From Pseudorhodoferax soli (GTDB lineage: Bacteria > Pseudomonadota > Gammaproteobacteria > Burkholderiales > Burkholderiaceae_C), in assembly GCF_003337555.1 (NCBI RefSeq), contig NZ_QPJK01000004.1, forward strand, positions 409,320 through 473,319: a stretch of 64,000 bases of DNA, written 5' to 3'. A model generated the notes under the pieces. The model made no database searches, was not told where the DNA came from, and saw nothing but the letters and a program-made list of their open reading frames with translations. The translations under genes were made by a program, and so were the position numbers. Below are positions 11,123 to 21,067 of this stretch, piece after piece. Position 1 is the first letter of the stretch. Each line of letters opens with the position of its first letter.

Positions 11123-12949
11123 ATGACCGTGCCGGCCGCCGTCCCCGACAACGAAGCTGAACGCCTGCAACGCCTGCGCGAGTTGCTCGTGCTCGACAGC
11201 GAGCCCGAGCCGCTGTTCGACACGCTGGCCCGCACGGCGGCCGAGTTCTGCGGCACCTCGGCCGGCCTGGTGTCGCTGGTGGATGCGGAGCGCCAGTGGT
11301 TCAAGGCCAACTACGGCCTCGGCGAGGCGCGCGAGACGCCGCGCGATGTCGCGTTCTGCGCCCACGCCATCCTGGGCGACACGGTCTTCCAGGTGCCCGA
11401 CGCCCACCAGGACCCGCGCTTCGTCGCCAACCCCCTGGTCAGCCAAGACCCCAACATCCGCTTCTATGCCGGCGCGCCGCTGGCCCTGCCTGGCGGCGAA
11501 CGCGTGGGCACGCTGTGCGTGATCGACTTCGAAGCGCGCGCGCTCACGCCCGAGCAATCCCGCATGCTGCAGCGCCTGGGCCAGCTCGCTGTGCAGGCGC
11601 TGATCATGCGGCGCGAGCTGCTGGACCGCGCGCTGGCGATCCGCGGCGAGTACGAGCACGCCCTGGCCGACCGCGAGCAGTTCCTGCGCCTGATCACCGA
11701 CAACCTGCCTGTGCGCATCGGCTACGTGGACAACCAGCGCCGCTACCAGTTCGTCAACCGCGCGCAGGCCGAGCGCTACGACCTGCCGCCCGGCGCCATC
11801 GTCGGCCAGAGCCCGCGCATGCTGATCAAGCGCGAGCCCGACCCCAGCGTCAGCGCGCGCGTGGACGACGCACTCACGGGCCAGGCCCAGCGCTTCGAGT
11901 TCGACGACGCGCAGGACGACGGCGCCGTGCGCCGCATCGATTGCCAGCTGATCCCGCACCTCGGTGCAGGCGGCAAGGTACTGGGCCTGTTCACGACCGG
12001 CGTGGACATCACCGAACGCGCGGAGACCGAGCGTGCGCTGCTGCGCCAGACGGCCACGCTGCGTTCGGTGGCCGAGCTGATCCCGGCGATCGTCGCGGTG
12101 CTGGATGCCGATGGCCGATACCGTTTCGTCAACGGCGCGTTCGAGCGCTGGCACGGCCTTCCGCGGGCCGAGATCGTCGGCCGCACCATGCACGACCTGC
12201 TCGGCAAGCCCGAGTTCGACCCCGTGCGGCCGTGGATCGCCCGCGCCCTGGCGGGCGAGGAGGTCAGCTTCGAACTGCACTTTCCGGGGCGCAGCCATGG
12301 CCAGCACCTGGCCGTCAACTACATCCCGCTGCGGCTGGACAACGGCACGCTGGACGGCTTCGTCGCGGTGGGCCAGGACATCACCCAGCACCGCCAGGAG
12401 GCGCAGCGCCTGCTGGGCCTGGCCCAGCGCGACGCCATGACCGGCCTGCTCAACCGCGCCGGCCTGCAGGACTGGCTCGACTTCCAGCAGGCGCACGGCG
12501 ATGCCGCGCAGATCGGCCTGCTGTGCATCGACCTGGACCGCTTCAAGCCCGTCAACGACCAGCACGGCCACCCGGTCGGCGACGCGCTGCTGCAGGTCTT
12601 CGCCGAGCGCCTGCGCATGCTGGTGCGGCCCAGCGATGCCGTGGTGCGCATGGGCGGCGACGAATTCGCCGTGCTGCTGGCCGGCGTGCGCGACGGCCAT
12701 GGGCTGCAGGCCGTGGCCGACAAAGTGCTGCAGGTGGCGCACCGGCCCTTCCATGTGGGCGCATTGCACCTGCAGATCGGGGCCAGCGTGGGCATGGCGC
12801 TCGGCCTGGATGCCAGCGGCGGCTGGGATGGGCTGCTGGCCCGGGCAGACGCGATGCTGTACCGCGCCAAGAGCGAAGGCCGGGGCCGCGCCGCGATGGC
12901 GCCGACGCCGACGCCGCGCACGCTGCACGGACCTCAGCGCGGCGCGTAG
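11123..12949 (+). CDS. GAF-PAS-PAS-GGDEF diguanylate cyclase
   Basis: Makes cyclic di-GMP from two GTP. Domains in order: GAF (about 15-170, with the GAF signature FCGTSAGLVSLVD...TLCVIDF), PAS (about 190-310), PAS (about 320-435) and GGDEF (about 440-600). The active-site GGDEF is at residues 511-515. An allosteric inhibition I-site RPSD is at 502-505, exactly five residues upstream, so product inhibition is expected. No membrane segments are present, so it is a cytosolic sensor. No EAL domain follows. The last 16 bases overlap the convergent GntR gene. Confidence 0.93.
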   Translation: MTVPAAVPDNEAERLQRLRELLVLDSEPEPLFDTLARTAAEFCGTSAGLVSLVDAERQWFKANYGLGEARETPRDVAFCAHAILGDTVFQVPDAHQDPRFVANPLVSQDPNIRFYAGAPLALPGGERVGTLCVIDFEARALTPEQSRMLQRLGQLAVQALIMRRELLDRALAIRGEYEHALADREQFLRLITDNLPVRIGYVDNQRRYQFVNRAQAERYDLPPGAIVGQSPRMLIKREPDPSVSARVDDALTGQAQRFEFDDAQDDGAVRRIDCQLIPHLGAGGKVLGLFTTGVDITERAETERALLRQTATLRSVAELIPAIVAVLDADGRYRFVNGAFERWHGLPRAEIVGRTMHDLLGKPEFDPVRPWIARALAGEEVSFELHFPGRSHGQHLAVNYIPLRLDNGTLDGFVAVGQDITQHRQEAQRLLGLAQRDAMTGLLNRAGLQDWLDFQQAHGDAAQIGLLCIDLDRFKPVNDQHGHPVGDALLQVFAERLRMLVRPSDAVVRMGGDEFAVLLAGVRDGHGLQAVADKVLQVAHRPFHVGALHLQIGASVGMALGLDASGGWDGLLARADAMLYRAKSEGRGRAAMAPTPTPRTLHGPQRGA

Positions 12950-13662
12950 CCCCCTTGCCGCGCCAGGTGCACCTGGTGCAGCGTGATCTTGCGCACCTCG
13001 GCCTGGCTGGTCTCGATGTGGGCCCGCATCAGCATCGCGGCCTGGTCGCCGCGCTTGCGCTGCACCGCCTTGAGGATCTTGGCGTGCTCGTCGTAGGTGG
13101 CATCGATGCGCATCTGCTGCGTGAAGTCGAGCCTGCGGATGATGCGGATGCGCTCGGTCACCTCGCGGTGCACGCGCGCCATCTCCGCGTTGCCGGCCGC
13201 CGCCACGATCTGGCAGTGGAACTCCTCGTCCCACTGCGAGACCTGGGCCATGTCGCTGCTGCGCTCGGCCTGCGGCGCCAGCCAGATCGCGGCCAGCGCG
13301 TCGAGCAGGCCGTGGTCCACGCGCACCACGCCTTCGCAGAGCCGGTGGATGGCGGTCGTCTCCAGCACCATGCGCAGGTCGTAGAGCTGCTCGAACTGGT
13401 CGAAGTCGAACGGCAGCACGCGCCAGCCGGCGCGGAACAGCACCTCGACGAAGCCCTCCTGCTGCAGCCGGAACAGCGCCTGGCGCACCGGCGTGCGTGA
13501 GACGCCCAGCCGCTCGCTGATCTCGTTCTCGGTGAAGCGGTCGCCGGGCACGAGCTGGAAGTCGGCCACATCGCGCTTGAGCTGTTCGTAGACCTCGTCG
13601 GCACGCGAGCGGAACGCCACGGCCGGCGCAGCCGGTGGCTTCTTGGAAACGGTAGGAGGCAC
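12934..13662 (-). CDS. GntR-family regulator (FCD type)
   Basis: 242-residue regulator. The N-terminal winged helix (about residues 18-85) contains RFTENEISERLGVSRTPVRQ and LQQEGFVEV, and the all-helical FCD ligand-binding domain occupies about 95-225. FCD regulators usually respond to small carboxylates and repress catabolic operons. It is the last gene of the minus-strand cluster running down from atzF, 37 bases after the second isochorismatase-like hydrolase gene. It is the obvious candidate regulator of the biuret pathway genes; the inducer could be biuret or allophanate (inference). Confidence 0.9.
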   Translation of the reverse strand: MPPTVSKKPPAAPAVAFRSRADEVYEQLKRDVADFQLVPGDRFTENEISERLGVSRTPVRQALFRLQQEGFVEVLFRAGWRVLPFDFDQFEQLYDLRMVLETTAIHRLCEGVVRVDHGLLDALAAIWLAPQAERSSDMAQVSQWDEEFHCQIVAAAGNAEMARVHREVTERIRIIRRLDFTQQMRIDATYDEHAKILKAVQRKRGDQAAMLMRAHIETSQAEVRKITLHQVHLARQGGYAPR

Positions 13663-13699
13663 GGGCGCGTGGAGCCAGGGAAATGGAGAAGGCGCTACC

Positions 13700-14395
13700 T
13701 TACTCCGAGTGCAGGGCCGCCAGCAGCTGGGCGCTGGTGGCCGTCCAGCCGACGATGCCGCCCTGGGCGCGGACCATCTCGAGCGCCTGCGCCTTGAACG
13801 CCGGGAAGTAGCTCTCGGTGCAGTCCTCCAGCACCAGGCAGTCGTAGCCGCGGTCGTTGGCCTCTCGCATGCTCGTCTGCACGCAGACCTCGGTCGTCAC
13901 GCCCATGAACACGAGCGAGCGGATGCCGGCCTGCTGCAGCAGCAGTTGCACCGGCGTGCCGTAGAACATCCCCTTGCCCGGCTTGTCCACCACGATCTCG
14001 CCCGCCAGCGGCGCCAGGGCCGGGATGATCTCCACACCGGGCTCGCCGCTCACCAGCACCCGGCCCATCGGCCCCACATCGCCGATGCGCAGCTGCGGGT
14101 TGCCGCGCAGGCGCTTGGCGGGCGGGCAGTCGCGCAAGTCCGGTCGGTGCGCCTCCCGGGTGTGCAGCACCAGGCCACCGGCGGCGCGCCAGGCCTGCAG
14201 CGTGCGCCGGCAGGCCGGCACGATGGCCCCGAGCAGCGACACGTCGTTGCCCAGGCTCGCGCCGAAGCCGCCGGGCTCGATGAAGTCGCGCTGCATGTCG
14301 ATGATGACCAGTGCCGTGGTGGCCAGGTCGAACGGAAAGTCGAATGGCCGGGCCTGCACGGCCAGGCTGCGGATCTCGCGCACGTCGCTGTTCAT
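13700..14395 (-). CDS. Isochorismatase-like cysteine hydrolase, BiuH paralogue (possible triuret hydrolase)
   Basis: 231-residue cysteine amidohydrolase. The triad is D33 (IIDMQRDF), K138 (VDKPGKG) and C171 (TTEVCVQ), with the same 33-residue Lys-Cys spacing as biuret hydrolases. It shares long blocks with the biuH product encoded about 1.7 kb upstream in the same operon: [30 protein letters not shown] and REANDRG. The region before the Lys differs, for example [10 protein letters not shown] in place of [11 protein letters not shown] triuret hydrolase (TrtA) is known from this subfamily, so triuret or another biuret-like urea is a reasonable substrate; the sequence alone does not prove it. 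RutB-type ureidoacrylate hydrolase is the main alternative. Confidence 0.75.
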   Translation of the reverse strand: MNSDVREIRSLAVQARPFDFPFDLATTALVIIDMQRDFIEPGGFGASLGNDVSLLGAIVPACRRTLQAWRAAGGLVLHTREAHRPDLRDCPPAKRLRGNPQLRIGDVGPMGRVLVSGEPGVEIIPALAPLAGEIVVDKPGKGMFYGTPVQLLLQQAGIRSLVFMGVTTEVCVQTSMREANDRGYDCLVLEDCTESYFPAFKAQALEMVRAQGGIVGWTATSAQLLAALHSE

Positions 14396-14405
14396 GTCCT
14401 GCTCC

Positions 14406-15977
14406 TCAGTGGCCGCCGCCCATGTGGGCGCCCAGCACGTGGCGCTCCGCATCGGCCGCTGCGGTTTCGTACACGATGCGGCCTTCGCTCATGACCACGA
14501 TGCGGTCCGACAGCTCCAGCAGTTCGTCCAGGTCTTCGCTGACCAGCAGCACCGCGCCGCCCTTGCCGGCCACCTGCACGATGCGGCCGTGGATCTCGCG
14601 CACGGCCGCGAAGTCCAGGCCGAACACCGGGTTCGCCGCGATCAGCACGTTGATGTCGCCGGCCAGCTCGCGCGCCAGCACGGCGCGCTGCACGTTGCCG
14701 CCGGACAGGCTCTTGATCGGCGCGCCCTCGCCCTGGGTCTTCACGCCGTACTCCTTGATCCACTCGCGGGCGCGGCTTCTCCACTGGCCGAAGCGCAGCC
14801 AGCCGCCGGCGGAAAGAGGCGGTGCGTCGTAGTCGCGCAGCGCCATGTTCTCGGCCACCGAGAGGTCGCCCACGCAGGCGTTGCGCAGCGGCTCCTCGGG
14901 CAGGCTGCGCAGCTTCAGGCGCTTGTTCTCGCTGCGGCGCGCGGCATAGGGCTCGCCCATCGCGGTCACGCTGCCGGCATGGCGCGGGCGCTGGCCGACC
15001 AGGGCCTCGACGAGTTCGCGCTGGCCGTTGCCCGAGACGCCGGCCACGCCCAGGATCTCGCCGCTCTTGACTGCGAGGTCGACGCCGTGCACGGCCAGCG
15101 TGCCGCGGTCGCCCATGGCGCTCAGGCCCCGCAACTGCAGCGCCACGCGGGCGCCGGCCGGCAACGGGCTGCGCGCGGGAGCGGTGTCGCTCTCCGCATG
15201 CAGCACCTCGGCCGGCGTGGCCGCCTCACCCATCATGGCCGCAGCCAGCCGCGACGGATCGGTCTCGGCCACGCGGCAGTGGTGCACGGCCTTGCCCCGG
15301 CGCAGAACGGTCACGGCGTCGGTGTAGGCCATCACCTCGCGGAACTTGTGCGTGATGATCAGCACGGTGCACTGGCCGCTCCGCGCGAAGGCGCGCACAT
15401 GGCCCAGCACCTCGTCGGCCTCCTGCGGCGTCAGCACCGAGGTGGGTTCGTCCAGGATCAGCAGGCGCGGCTTCAGGTACAGCTGCTTGAGCAGTTCGAG
15501 CTTCTGCTTTTCGCCGGCCGCCAGTTCGGCCGGGCGCGCGTCCAGGTCGAGGCGGAACGGCGTGGTGGCGAGGAAGGCCTCCAGCTCGGCGCGCTGGGCC
15601 TTCCAGTCGATCACGGCTGGCGTCTTGCCGCCGGCCAGCAGCAGATTCTCGGCCACCGTCATGCCGGGCGCCAGCGTGAAGTGCTGGTAGACCATGCCGA
15701 TGCCCAGCGTGCGCGCGACGATGGGGTTGGCGATGTCGCGTTCGCGCCCATCGATGAGGATCGAACCCTCCTCGGCCTGCTGGAAGCCGGCCACGCACTT
15801 GACCAGCGTGCTCTTGCCCGCGCCGTTCTCGCCCAGCAGCGCGTGCACGCTGCCGGGGTCCACGCGCATGCTCACGTGGTCCATCGCCGTGAAGGCGCCG
15901 AAGCGCTTGGTCAGGTGGTAGGTCTCCAGCGCCAGAGCGCCTTCGACGGCGGGGAGTGCGTTGACCGGGGCGATCAT
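14406..15977 (-). CDS. BMP-type ABC transporter, double ATPase subunit
   Basis: 523-residue ATP-binding protein with two ABC cassettes, as in sugar/nucleoside importers. Cassette 1 has Walker [10 protein letters not shown] (about residue 52), a signature [14 protein letters not shown] and Walker [10 protein letters not shown]. Cassette 2 is degenerate: its Walker A is [10 protein letters not shown] and its signature LSGGNVQR is intact. Such asymmetry is usual in this family. It belongs with the two permeases and BMP protein encoded at 17.8-20.9 kb but is separated from them by the formamidase and biuH genes, so hydrolases and importer are interleaved in one operon. Confidence 0.9.
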   Translation of the reverse strand: MIAPVNALPAVEGALALETYHLTKRFGAFTAMDHVSMRVDPGSVHALLGENGAGKSTLVKCVAGFQQAEEGSILIDGRERDIANPIVARTLGIGMVYQHFTLAPGMTVAENLLLAGGKTPAVIDWKAQRAELEAFLATTPFRLDLDARPAELAAGEKQKLELLKQLYLKPRLLILDEPTSVLTPQEADEVLGHVRAFARSGQCTVLIITHKFREVMAYTDAVTVLRRGKAVHHCRVAETDPSRLAAAMMGEAATPAEVLHAESDTAPARSPLPAGARVALQLRGLSAMGDRGTLAVHGVDLAVKSGEILGVAGVSGNGQRELVEALVGQRPRHAGSVTAMGEPYAARRSENKRLKLRSLPEEPLRNACVGDLSVAENMALRDYDAPPLSAGGWLRFGQWRSRAREWIKEYGVKTQGEGAPIKSLSGGNVQRAVLARELAGDINVLIAANPVFGLDFAAVREIHGRIVQVAGKGGAVLLVSEDLDELLELSDRIVVMSEGRIVYETAAADAERHVLGAHMGGGH

Positions 15978-16056
15978 GGCGATGCCGCCCGGCCGCCCGA
16001 AGGCATCGAAGCGCCCCCCTGGGGGGCAGCGATACGCGAAGCGATGAGCGTGGGGG
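15978..16056. repeat. Intergenic hairpin repeat between biuH and the ATPase gene
   Basis: This 79-base gap contains a perfect GCCCCCC-T-GGGGGGC hairpin at 16013-16027, followed by an iterated GCGATACGCGAAGCGATGAG stretch and GCGTGGGGG. From memory, such C-run/G-run units with a GAGCGTGGGGG tail recur in Comamonadaceae genomes, so this is probably a dispersed intergenic repeat. It may attenuate transcription or stabilise RNA between biuH and the ATPase gene. Confidence 0.5.
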
Positions 16057-16749
16057 TCATGTCATTGCCTCGATGAGTGCGGCGGATGTCGCGTGCGCGC
16101 CGAACACGCCGCCCTGCATCGTGACCATGTTCAGCGCCGCCTGGTGGTTGGCCGGGTCGGTGGCGGCCGTGCAGTCGGACAGCAGCAGGCATTCGAAGCC
16201 GCGGTCGTTGGCGTCGCGCATGGTGGTGTGCACGCACACGTCGGTGGTGATGCCCGCGAGGACCAGGTTGGCGATGCCGCGCGTGCGCAGCACCATCTCC
16301 AGGTCGGTGGCGTAGAACGAGCCCTTGCCGGGCTTGTCGATCACGATCTCGCCGGCCAGCGGCGCGAGTTCGGGGATCAGTTCCCAGCCCGGCTCGCCGC
16401 GCACCAGGATGCGGCCGCAGGGGCCGGCGTCGCCGATGCCCAGGCCGTCCTTGCCAATCTGGCGCGAGCGCCAGCGCTTGTTGGCGGGCAGGTCCGACAG
16501 GTCGGGCCGGTGGCCTTCGCGGGTGTGGATGATGGTGTAGCCCAGCGGCCGCATCACCTCGAACAGGCGCTTGATCGGCTGGATCGGCGCCTGCGTGAGC
16601 GACAGGTCGTAGCCCATCACGTCGACATAGCCGCCCTTGCCGCAGAAGTCGGTCTGCATGTCGATCACGATCAGCGCGGTGTTGTCGGGCCGTAGGCTGC
16701 CGTCGAAGGGCCAGGCGTAGGGCTTGGCGTCCACATGGCGCGGTGTCAT
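16057..16749 (-). CDS. biuH: Biuret amidohydrolase (biuret hydrolase)
   Basis: Hydrolyses biuret to allophanate and ammonia. The 230-residue product closely follows biuret hydrolases as I remember the rhizobial enzyme, from [22 protein letters not shown] to the MQGGVFG region. The catalytic triad is D30, K139 (IDKPGKGSF) and C172 (TTDVCVHT), with the expected 33-residue Lys-Cys spacing. The Gln of MQGGVFG, which I recall as a substrate ligand, is present. The ATG at 16749 was chosen because upstream codons lie inside the formamidase gene. It stands 2 bases after the formamidase stop. Confidence 0.88.
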   Translation of the reverse strand: MTPRHVDAKPYAWPFDGSLRPDNTALIVIDMQTDFCGKGGYVDVMGYDLSLTQAPIQPIKRLFEVMRPLGYTIIHTREGHRPDLSDLPANKRWRSRQIGKDGLGIGDAGPCGRILVRGEPGWELIPELAPLAGEIVIDKPGKGSFYATDLEMVLRTRGIANLVLAGITTDVCVHTTMRDANDRGFECLLLSDCTAATDPANHQAALNMVTMQGGVFGAHATSAALIEAMT

Positions 16750-16751
16750 GG

Positions 16752-17780
16752 TCAGGCCACCTTTCTCAGGGTCAGGGGGTCGGGCTCGGCGCCGCCGTAC
16801 TGGCGCGTGGGCGGCGCGAAGCCGCAGGACGTGCCATCCGTCACCTGCACCGTGTCGGTCCACGGCAACCGGTAGCGCCCGGCCACCATGTCCTGCATGA
16901 AGGTATAGGGGCAATCCTGCGCACCGCCCTGCACCGCCACATAACCTCTGTGCCAGAGCTGGTAGGGGTTGTTCTCCACGCCCCAGCCAGCGCGTGCCTC
17001 GCGCACCAGGTCAGGCCGCAGCTCGGCGGTGACGATCTCGTCGGGCCGGCCGCCGCCCTCCACCATCACCGTGCCGTCGAAGCTGCAGAACATGCCCTGG
17101 CCCATGGAGTCGAAGCTGCCGTCGCTGCCGCACATGCACACGCTGGCGGTGTAGGCCAGGTTCTGGAAGGCGTTGCTCTGGTTGGTGATGCGCCAGGCGT
17201 GCCGGATCGGCGCGGTGTAGCCGGCGGTGCGCAGGATCACCTCGGCGCCCTTGTACGCGGCCTCGCGCGCCATCTCGGGGAACATGCCGTCGTGGCAGAT
17301 GATGAGGCTCAGCTTGACGCCATTCGGCCCCACGCAGACCGGCACGCCCAGGTTGCCCGGCTCCCAGGGCTCGACCGGCACCCAGGGATGCAGCTTGCGG
17401 TAGTACAACTGGATCACGCCCTGGTCATCGATGACGAGGCCGCTGTTGTAGGGGTTGCCGCCCGGGTTGGCCTCCATGATGGAGAAGCAGCCCCAGATGC
17501 GGTGCTCGACACAGGCCGCCTTGAAGGCCGCCACCTCGGGGCCATCGAGCGTGCATAGGATGGCCGGGTTGGTGTCCATCGACAGGCCGTGCAGCGCGTA
17601 CTCGGGAAACACCACCAGGTCCATCGTCGCCATGTTGCGGCGCGCCTTGCCCACCATCTCGCAGATGCGGCGCGTCTGCGCCGCCAGATCGGCCGGCGTC
17701 ACCACCACGGGCAGCTGCAGCTGCACCAGGCCCAGCACCACGCCGGCCTTCGACTTGTTCAATCCACCCAGTCCACTCAT
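16752..17780 (-). CDS. amiF: Formamidase (nitrilase superfamily)
   Basis: Hydrolyses formamide to formate and ammonia. The 342-residue protein carries the nitrilase Glu-Lys-Cys triad: E60 ([10 protein letters not shown]), K129 (YYRKLHPW) and C162 ([11 protein letters not shown]). The stretch [19 protein letters not shown] and the C-terminal [16 protein letters not shown] fit AmiF-type formamidases rather than broad aliphatic amidases (AmiE). Its placement between the BMP permease and biuH genes suggests it handles a formamide-like by-product or co-substrate of the same nitrogen-scavenging operon; that link is inferred. Confidence 0.85.
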   Translation of the reverse strand: MSGLGGLNKSKAGVVLGLVQLQLPVVVTPADLAAQTRRICEMVGKARRNMATMDLVVFPEYALHGLSMDTNPAILCTLDGPEVAAFKAACVEHRIWGCFSIMEANPGGNPYNSGLVIDDQGVIQLYYRKLHPWVPVEPWEPGNLGVPVCVGPNGVKLSLIICHDGMFPEMAREAAYKGAEVILRTAGYTAPIRHAWRITNQSNAFQNLAYTASVCMCGSDGSFDSMGQGMFCSFDGTVMVEGGGRPDEIVTAELRPDLVREARAGWGVENNPYQLWHRGYVAVQGGAQDCPYTFMQDMVAGRYRLPWTDTVQVTDGTSCGFAPPTRQYGGAEPDPLTLRKVA

Positions 17781-17793
17781 GGCTTCGTTCCTC

Positions 17794-18714
17794 TCATCGT
17801 GCCGACGACAGTTCGCCCGGGCTGCCCGTGGCCACCGCGCCGGGCTTGCAGGTGATCACGAGGATCAGCAGCGTCAGCACATAGGGCACGGTGTTGAACA
17901 GGTGGTAGCCGTAGCTCACGCCGATGGACTGCATGGCCGGGCCGATGGCGCCGGCGCCGCCGAACAGCAGCGCCGCACCCACGCAGCGCAGCGGGCTCCA
18001 GCGCGCAAAGATCACCAGCGCCACCGCGATCAGGCCCTGGCCGCTGGAGATGCCCTCGTTCCAGCTGCCCGGATAGAACAGCGTGAGCGAGGCGCCGCCC
18101 AGCCCGGCAATCGCCCCACCGGCGGCCGTGGCCGCGATGCGGATGCCGTTGACCGAATAGCCCAGGGCCTTGGTCGCCATGGCCGAGTCGCCGGCCAGCC
18201 GCACCAGCAGGCCGGCGCGCGTGCGGCCGAAAGCCCACCACAGCGCCACCGCCAGCACGATGCCGATGGGCAGCAGCGCGTTGATCTGCAGCGCGGCCTG
18301 CACCACCGTCGAATCGCTCCAGCCGCCCAGCGGAATCGCCGGCAGCTGCGGCGCCTGCGGCTGGATCAGCGGCTTGCCCAGGTAGAACGCCAGCCCCGTG
18401 CCCAGCAGCATCAGCGCGATGCCGGTGGCCACGTCGTTGACGCCCTGCAGCGAGCACAGCAGGCCGTGCAGCAGCGCCAGCACGGCGCCGGCCATGGCGC
18501 CGATCAGCACGCCGATCCAGGGCGAGCCGCTCCAGTAGGCGCCGCCGAACGCGGCCATGGCCGACAGCACCAGCACGCCTTCCAGGCCGAGGTTGATGCG
18601 GCCGGATTTTTCGGTCAGGCATTCGCCCAGGCTCACGAACAGGAACGGCACGCCCACGCGCAGCGCGCCGCCGACGATGCCGGCGAACAGGGCGATCCAT
18701 TGGTCGGCTGTCAT
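17794..18714 (-). CDS. BMP-type ABC transporter permease 2
   Basis: 306-residue membrane protein of the branched-chain/ribose-type permease family, with about nine hydrophobic segments. The diagnostic N-terminal cytoplasmic block is [20 protein letters not shown], shared with the second permease of nucleoside/BMP importers. [13 protein letters not shown] and the terminal [13 protein letters not shown] segment also fit. It overlaps the preceding permease gene by 4 bases (18711-18714) and is followed by formamidase after 13 bases. The imported solute is unknown; a urea-derived or purine-like compound is suggested by neighbours. Confidence 0.9.
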   Translation of the reverse strand: MTADQWIALFAGIVGGALRVGVPFLFVSLGECLTEKSGRINLGLEGVLVLSAMAAFGGAYWSGSPWIGVLIGAMAGAVLALLHGLLCSLQGVNDVATGIALMLLGTGLAFYLGKPLIQPQAPQLPAIPLGGWSDSTVVQAALQINALLPIGIVLAVALWWAFGRTRAGLLVRLAGDSAMATKALGYSVNGIRIAATAAGGAIAGLGGASLTLFYPGSWNEGISSGQGLIAVALVIFARWSPLRCVGAALLFGGAGAIGPAMQSIGVSYGYHLFNTVPYVLTLLILVITCKPGAVATGSPGELSSAR

Positions 18715-19817
18715 GTGGCGGCTCCCTTCAACGCAGCGGCCGGTGGCGGCCGCTGTTCCAGTTCCTCGTACGGACGCGAGAACAGCTTGCCCAGCACCAC
18801 CTTGCCGTCGACGTTGCGCAGCGCCTCGCTGGCCAGGATCAGGACGAAGGCGATGCCTTGCAGCACCAGCACCGAAGCGTCCGGCAGGCCCACGCGGCGC
18901 TGCAGCAGGCTGCCGGCCGCGCCGAAGCCACCGAACAGGATGGCCACGGGAATGATGGCCAGCGGGTTGTGCCGCGCCATGAAGGCCACCAGGATGCCGG
19001 CGTAGCCGTAGCTGGCGATCAGCGAGGCGTTGGCGTTGGTGTGCACCGCCGCCACCTCCACCGCGCCGGCCAGGCCGGCGCAGGCACCGCCCAGTGCGCA
19101 GGCCGCGATGATCAGCCTGGAAGCGGGCAGGCCCATCAGCTGCGCCGTGCGCGGGTTGCCGCCCACCACGCGCACCGAGAAGCCGGAGGCCGTGGCGCGC
19201 AGCCAGACCCAGAACAGCAGGCAGGCCGCCACGCCGATGGCCAGGCCCCAGTGCACGTCGGAGCCCATCATCCCGGTGATGCGGATGCCCTCGTCCAGCG
19301 GCAAGGTGGAGGGCTTGTTCAGGCTGGCGGGGTCGCGCAGCGCGCCCTCCACCAGGTGCTTGAACAGGCCGATGGCCACGTAGGCCAGCAACAGGCTGCT
19401 GATGGTCTCGTTGATGCCCCGGTACTGGCGCAGCCAGCCGGCCAGCGCGATCCACAGCGCACCGCAGACGGCACCGGCTGCGCACACCAGCACCGTGCCC
19501 AACGCGTTGCCGGGCAGCGGCATCAGGTAGGGCAGCGCGGCGCAGCCCAGGCCGCCCAGCACCAGCGCACCCTCCCCGCCGATGATGACGAGACCCGCGC
19601 GCGCAGGGATGGCCACGCACAGCGCGGTGAGCATCAGCGGCGCGGCGCGCTGCAACGTGTTCTGCCAGCTGAACCAGTCGCCGAACGCGCCCTTGAAGAG
19701 CAGCGTCCAGACCTCCACCGGGTCGACGCCGGCGAAACCGACGAAGACGCCGAACAGCAGCAGCGCCGCCGCGATCGCGGCCACCGGCAGGCCGATGTCC
19801 TTGGCGAGGGAGTTCAT
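18711..19817 (-). CDS. BMP-type ABC transporter permease 1
   Basis: 368-residue integral membrane permease with about ten hydrophobic segments. Characteristic stretches are AGLVIIGGEGALVLGG (the coupling-type region), RGINETISSLLLAYVAI, GFSVRVVGGNPRTAQLMGL and YGYAGILVAFMARHNPLAI. These match the first permease of YufP/NupP-type nucleoside importers. The protein pairs with the permease encoded immediately downstream (4-base overlap). The C-terminal tail [13 protein letters not shown] is low complexity. It follows the substrate-binding protein gene after 19 bases. Confidence 0.9.
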   Translation of the reverse strand: MNSLAKDIGLPVAAIAAALLLFGVFVGFAGVDPVEVWTLLFKGAFGDWFSWQNTLQRAAPLMLTALCVAIPARAGLVIIGGEGALVLGGLGCAALPYLMPLPGNALGTVLVCAAGAVCGALWIALAGWLRQYRGINETISSLLLAYVAIGLFKHLVEGALRDPASLNKPSTLPLDEGIRITGMMGSDVHWGLAIGVAACLLFWVWLRATASGFSVRVVGGNPRTAQLMGLPASRLIIAACALGGACAGLAGAVEVAAVHTNANASLIASYGYAGILVAFMARHNPLAIIPVAILFGGFGAAGSLLQRRVGLPDASVLVLQGIAFVLILASEALRNVDGKVVLGKLFSRPYEELEQRPPPAAALKGAAT

Positions 19818-19836
19818 GGTGCAGGTGCCTGCTGCG

Positions 19837-20949
19837 TCAGAACGAACCTTGCACGCCCTCGACCAGGTAGTTCATGCCTTCCAGCGCGAGGTCGGTCTGC
19901 TTCTGCACCTGGCCGGCGGCGAGCACTTCCTTGCCCTTGTTGTCCTTGAGCGGGCCTTTGAAGATGTCGAACGTGCCTGCCAGCATCTTGGCCTTGGTCT
20001 CGTCGGCCTGCTTCTTCGCGGCGTCGGTCACGGCCGGGCCGTAGGCCGACATCTTGACGAAGCCTTCCTTCATGCCGCCGCGCAGGAAGTTCGGGTGCGG
20101 CTTGCCGCTGCGGGCGGCGTCGATGATGGTCTTGTAGGCCGTGATCCAGTTCCACTCGGCGCCCGTGAGGTAGGCCTGCGGCGCGAGCTTGGCCTGGCTG
20201 GCGTGGTAACCGCACACCATCTTGCCGCGCTTGGCTGCGGTCTCCACGATGACCTTGGGCCCGTCCACGTGCATGGTGAACACGTCGCAGCCCTGGTCGG
20301 CCAGGCTGTTGGTGGCCTCGGCCTCCTTGACGGCCATGGACCAGTCGCCCGTGAAAATCACGCTGCAGGTGATGCCCGGCTTGACCGAGCGCGCACCCAG
20401 CGTGAACGCGTTGATGTTGCGCAGCACCTGCGGGATGGGCTTGGCCGCGACGAAGGCAATCTTGCCGCTCTTGCTCAGGTGGCCGGCCACCACGCCGTTG
20501 AGGAACTGCGCCTCGTCGATGTAGCCGAAGAAGCTGCCCGCGTTCTTGGGGTGCTTGCCCTCCGTCCACATGCCGCCGCAATGCGAGAAGCGCACGTCGG
20601 GGTACTTGGCGGCCAGCGCCAGCAGGTGGGGATCGAAGTAGCCGAACGAGGTGGGGAACAGGAGCTTGGCGCCGTCCTGCATGATCATGCCGGTCATGCT
20701 CTTCTGCACGGCCGCGGTCTCGGGCACGTTCTCTTCCTCCACCACCTTGATGCCGGGCATCTTCTTGACCTCGGCCGCGGCCTGGGCGTGGGCCTGGTTG
20801 TAGCCGTAGTCGTCGCGCGGGCCGACGTAGATCACGCCGATCGTCAACGGCGCCTGCGCTGCGGCGAGGCCGTGCAGCCCTCCCAGTGCACCGGTGGCGC
20901 CAACGGCGGCCAAGGTCTTGAGCGATGCGCGGCGGTTCATCTTGTCCAT
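19837..20949 (-). CDS. BMP-family substrate-binding protein
   Basis: Periplasmic receptor of the BMP (Med/PnrA-like) family, 370 residues. The leader MDKMNRRASLKTLAAVGATG contains an RR-x-S-L-K stretch, suggesting Tat-type export with cleavage after AAAQA. The mature part shows GVIYVGPRDDYGYNQAHAQA, SFGYFDP, and CDVFTMHVDGPKV, typical of family members that bind nucleosides or purine-like ligands. An ATG three codons downstream is an equally good start. It heads the BMP transporter genes. Its promoter region (20950-21067) contains a candidate GntR half-palindrome. Confidence 0.88.
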   Translation of the reverse strand: MDKMNRRASLKTLAAVGATGALGGLHGLAAAQAPLTIGVIYVGPRDDYGYNQAHAQAAAEVKKMPGIKVVEEENVPETAAVQKSMTGMIMQDGAKLLFPTSFGYFDPHLLALAAKYPDVRFSHCGGMWTEGKHPKNAGSFFGYIDEAQFLNGVVAGHLSKSGKIAFVAAKPIPQVLRNINAFTLGARSVKPGITCSVIFTGDWSMAVKEAEATNSLADQGCDVFTMHVDGPKVIVETAAKRGKMVCGYHASQAKLAPQAYLTGAEWNWITAYKTIIDAARSGKPHPNFLRGGMKEGFVKMSAYGPAVTDAAKKQADETKAKMLAGTFDIFKGPLKDNKGKEVLAAGQVQKQTDLALEGMNYLVEGVQGSF

Positions 20950-21015
20950 GGGGCTGGCTCCATTTGCGATCAGTTGGGGGGCTGCATCAAAGCAGTGCGC
21001 GGGTCTTGAACTTCA

Positions 21016-21030
21016 ACTTGGATACATGAA
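21016..21030. promoter_or_regulatory. Weak candidate GntR operator upstream of the BMP operon
   Basis: ACTTGGATACATGAA shares the pattern C-x-T-G-x-x-TACATGA with the better palindrome found at the atzF start (27859-27874). It lies 67 bases upstream of the BMP receptor start codon. One half-site (TACATGA) is identical and the other is degenerate. Confidence 0.3.
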
Positions 21031-21067
21031 AGCGTGCAAGGAGCGTGCCTGCGACAGGGCCGGGCGC

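Noticed and set aside
17794-20949. BMP transporter as a plain nucleoside importer
   Set aside because: Family resemblance allows it, but the genes are interleaved with biuH and formamidase, so a urea-derived or related nitrogen compound is the better reading. Not excluded.
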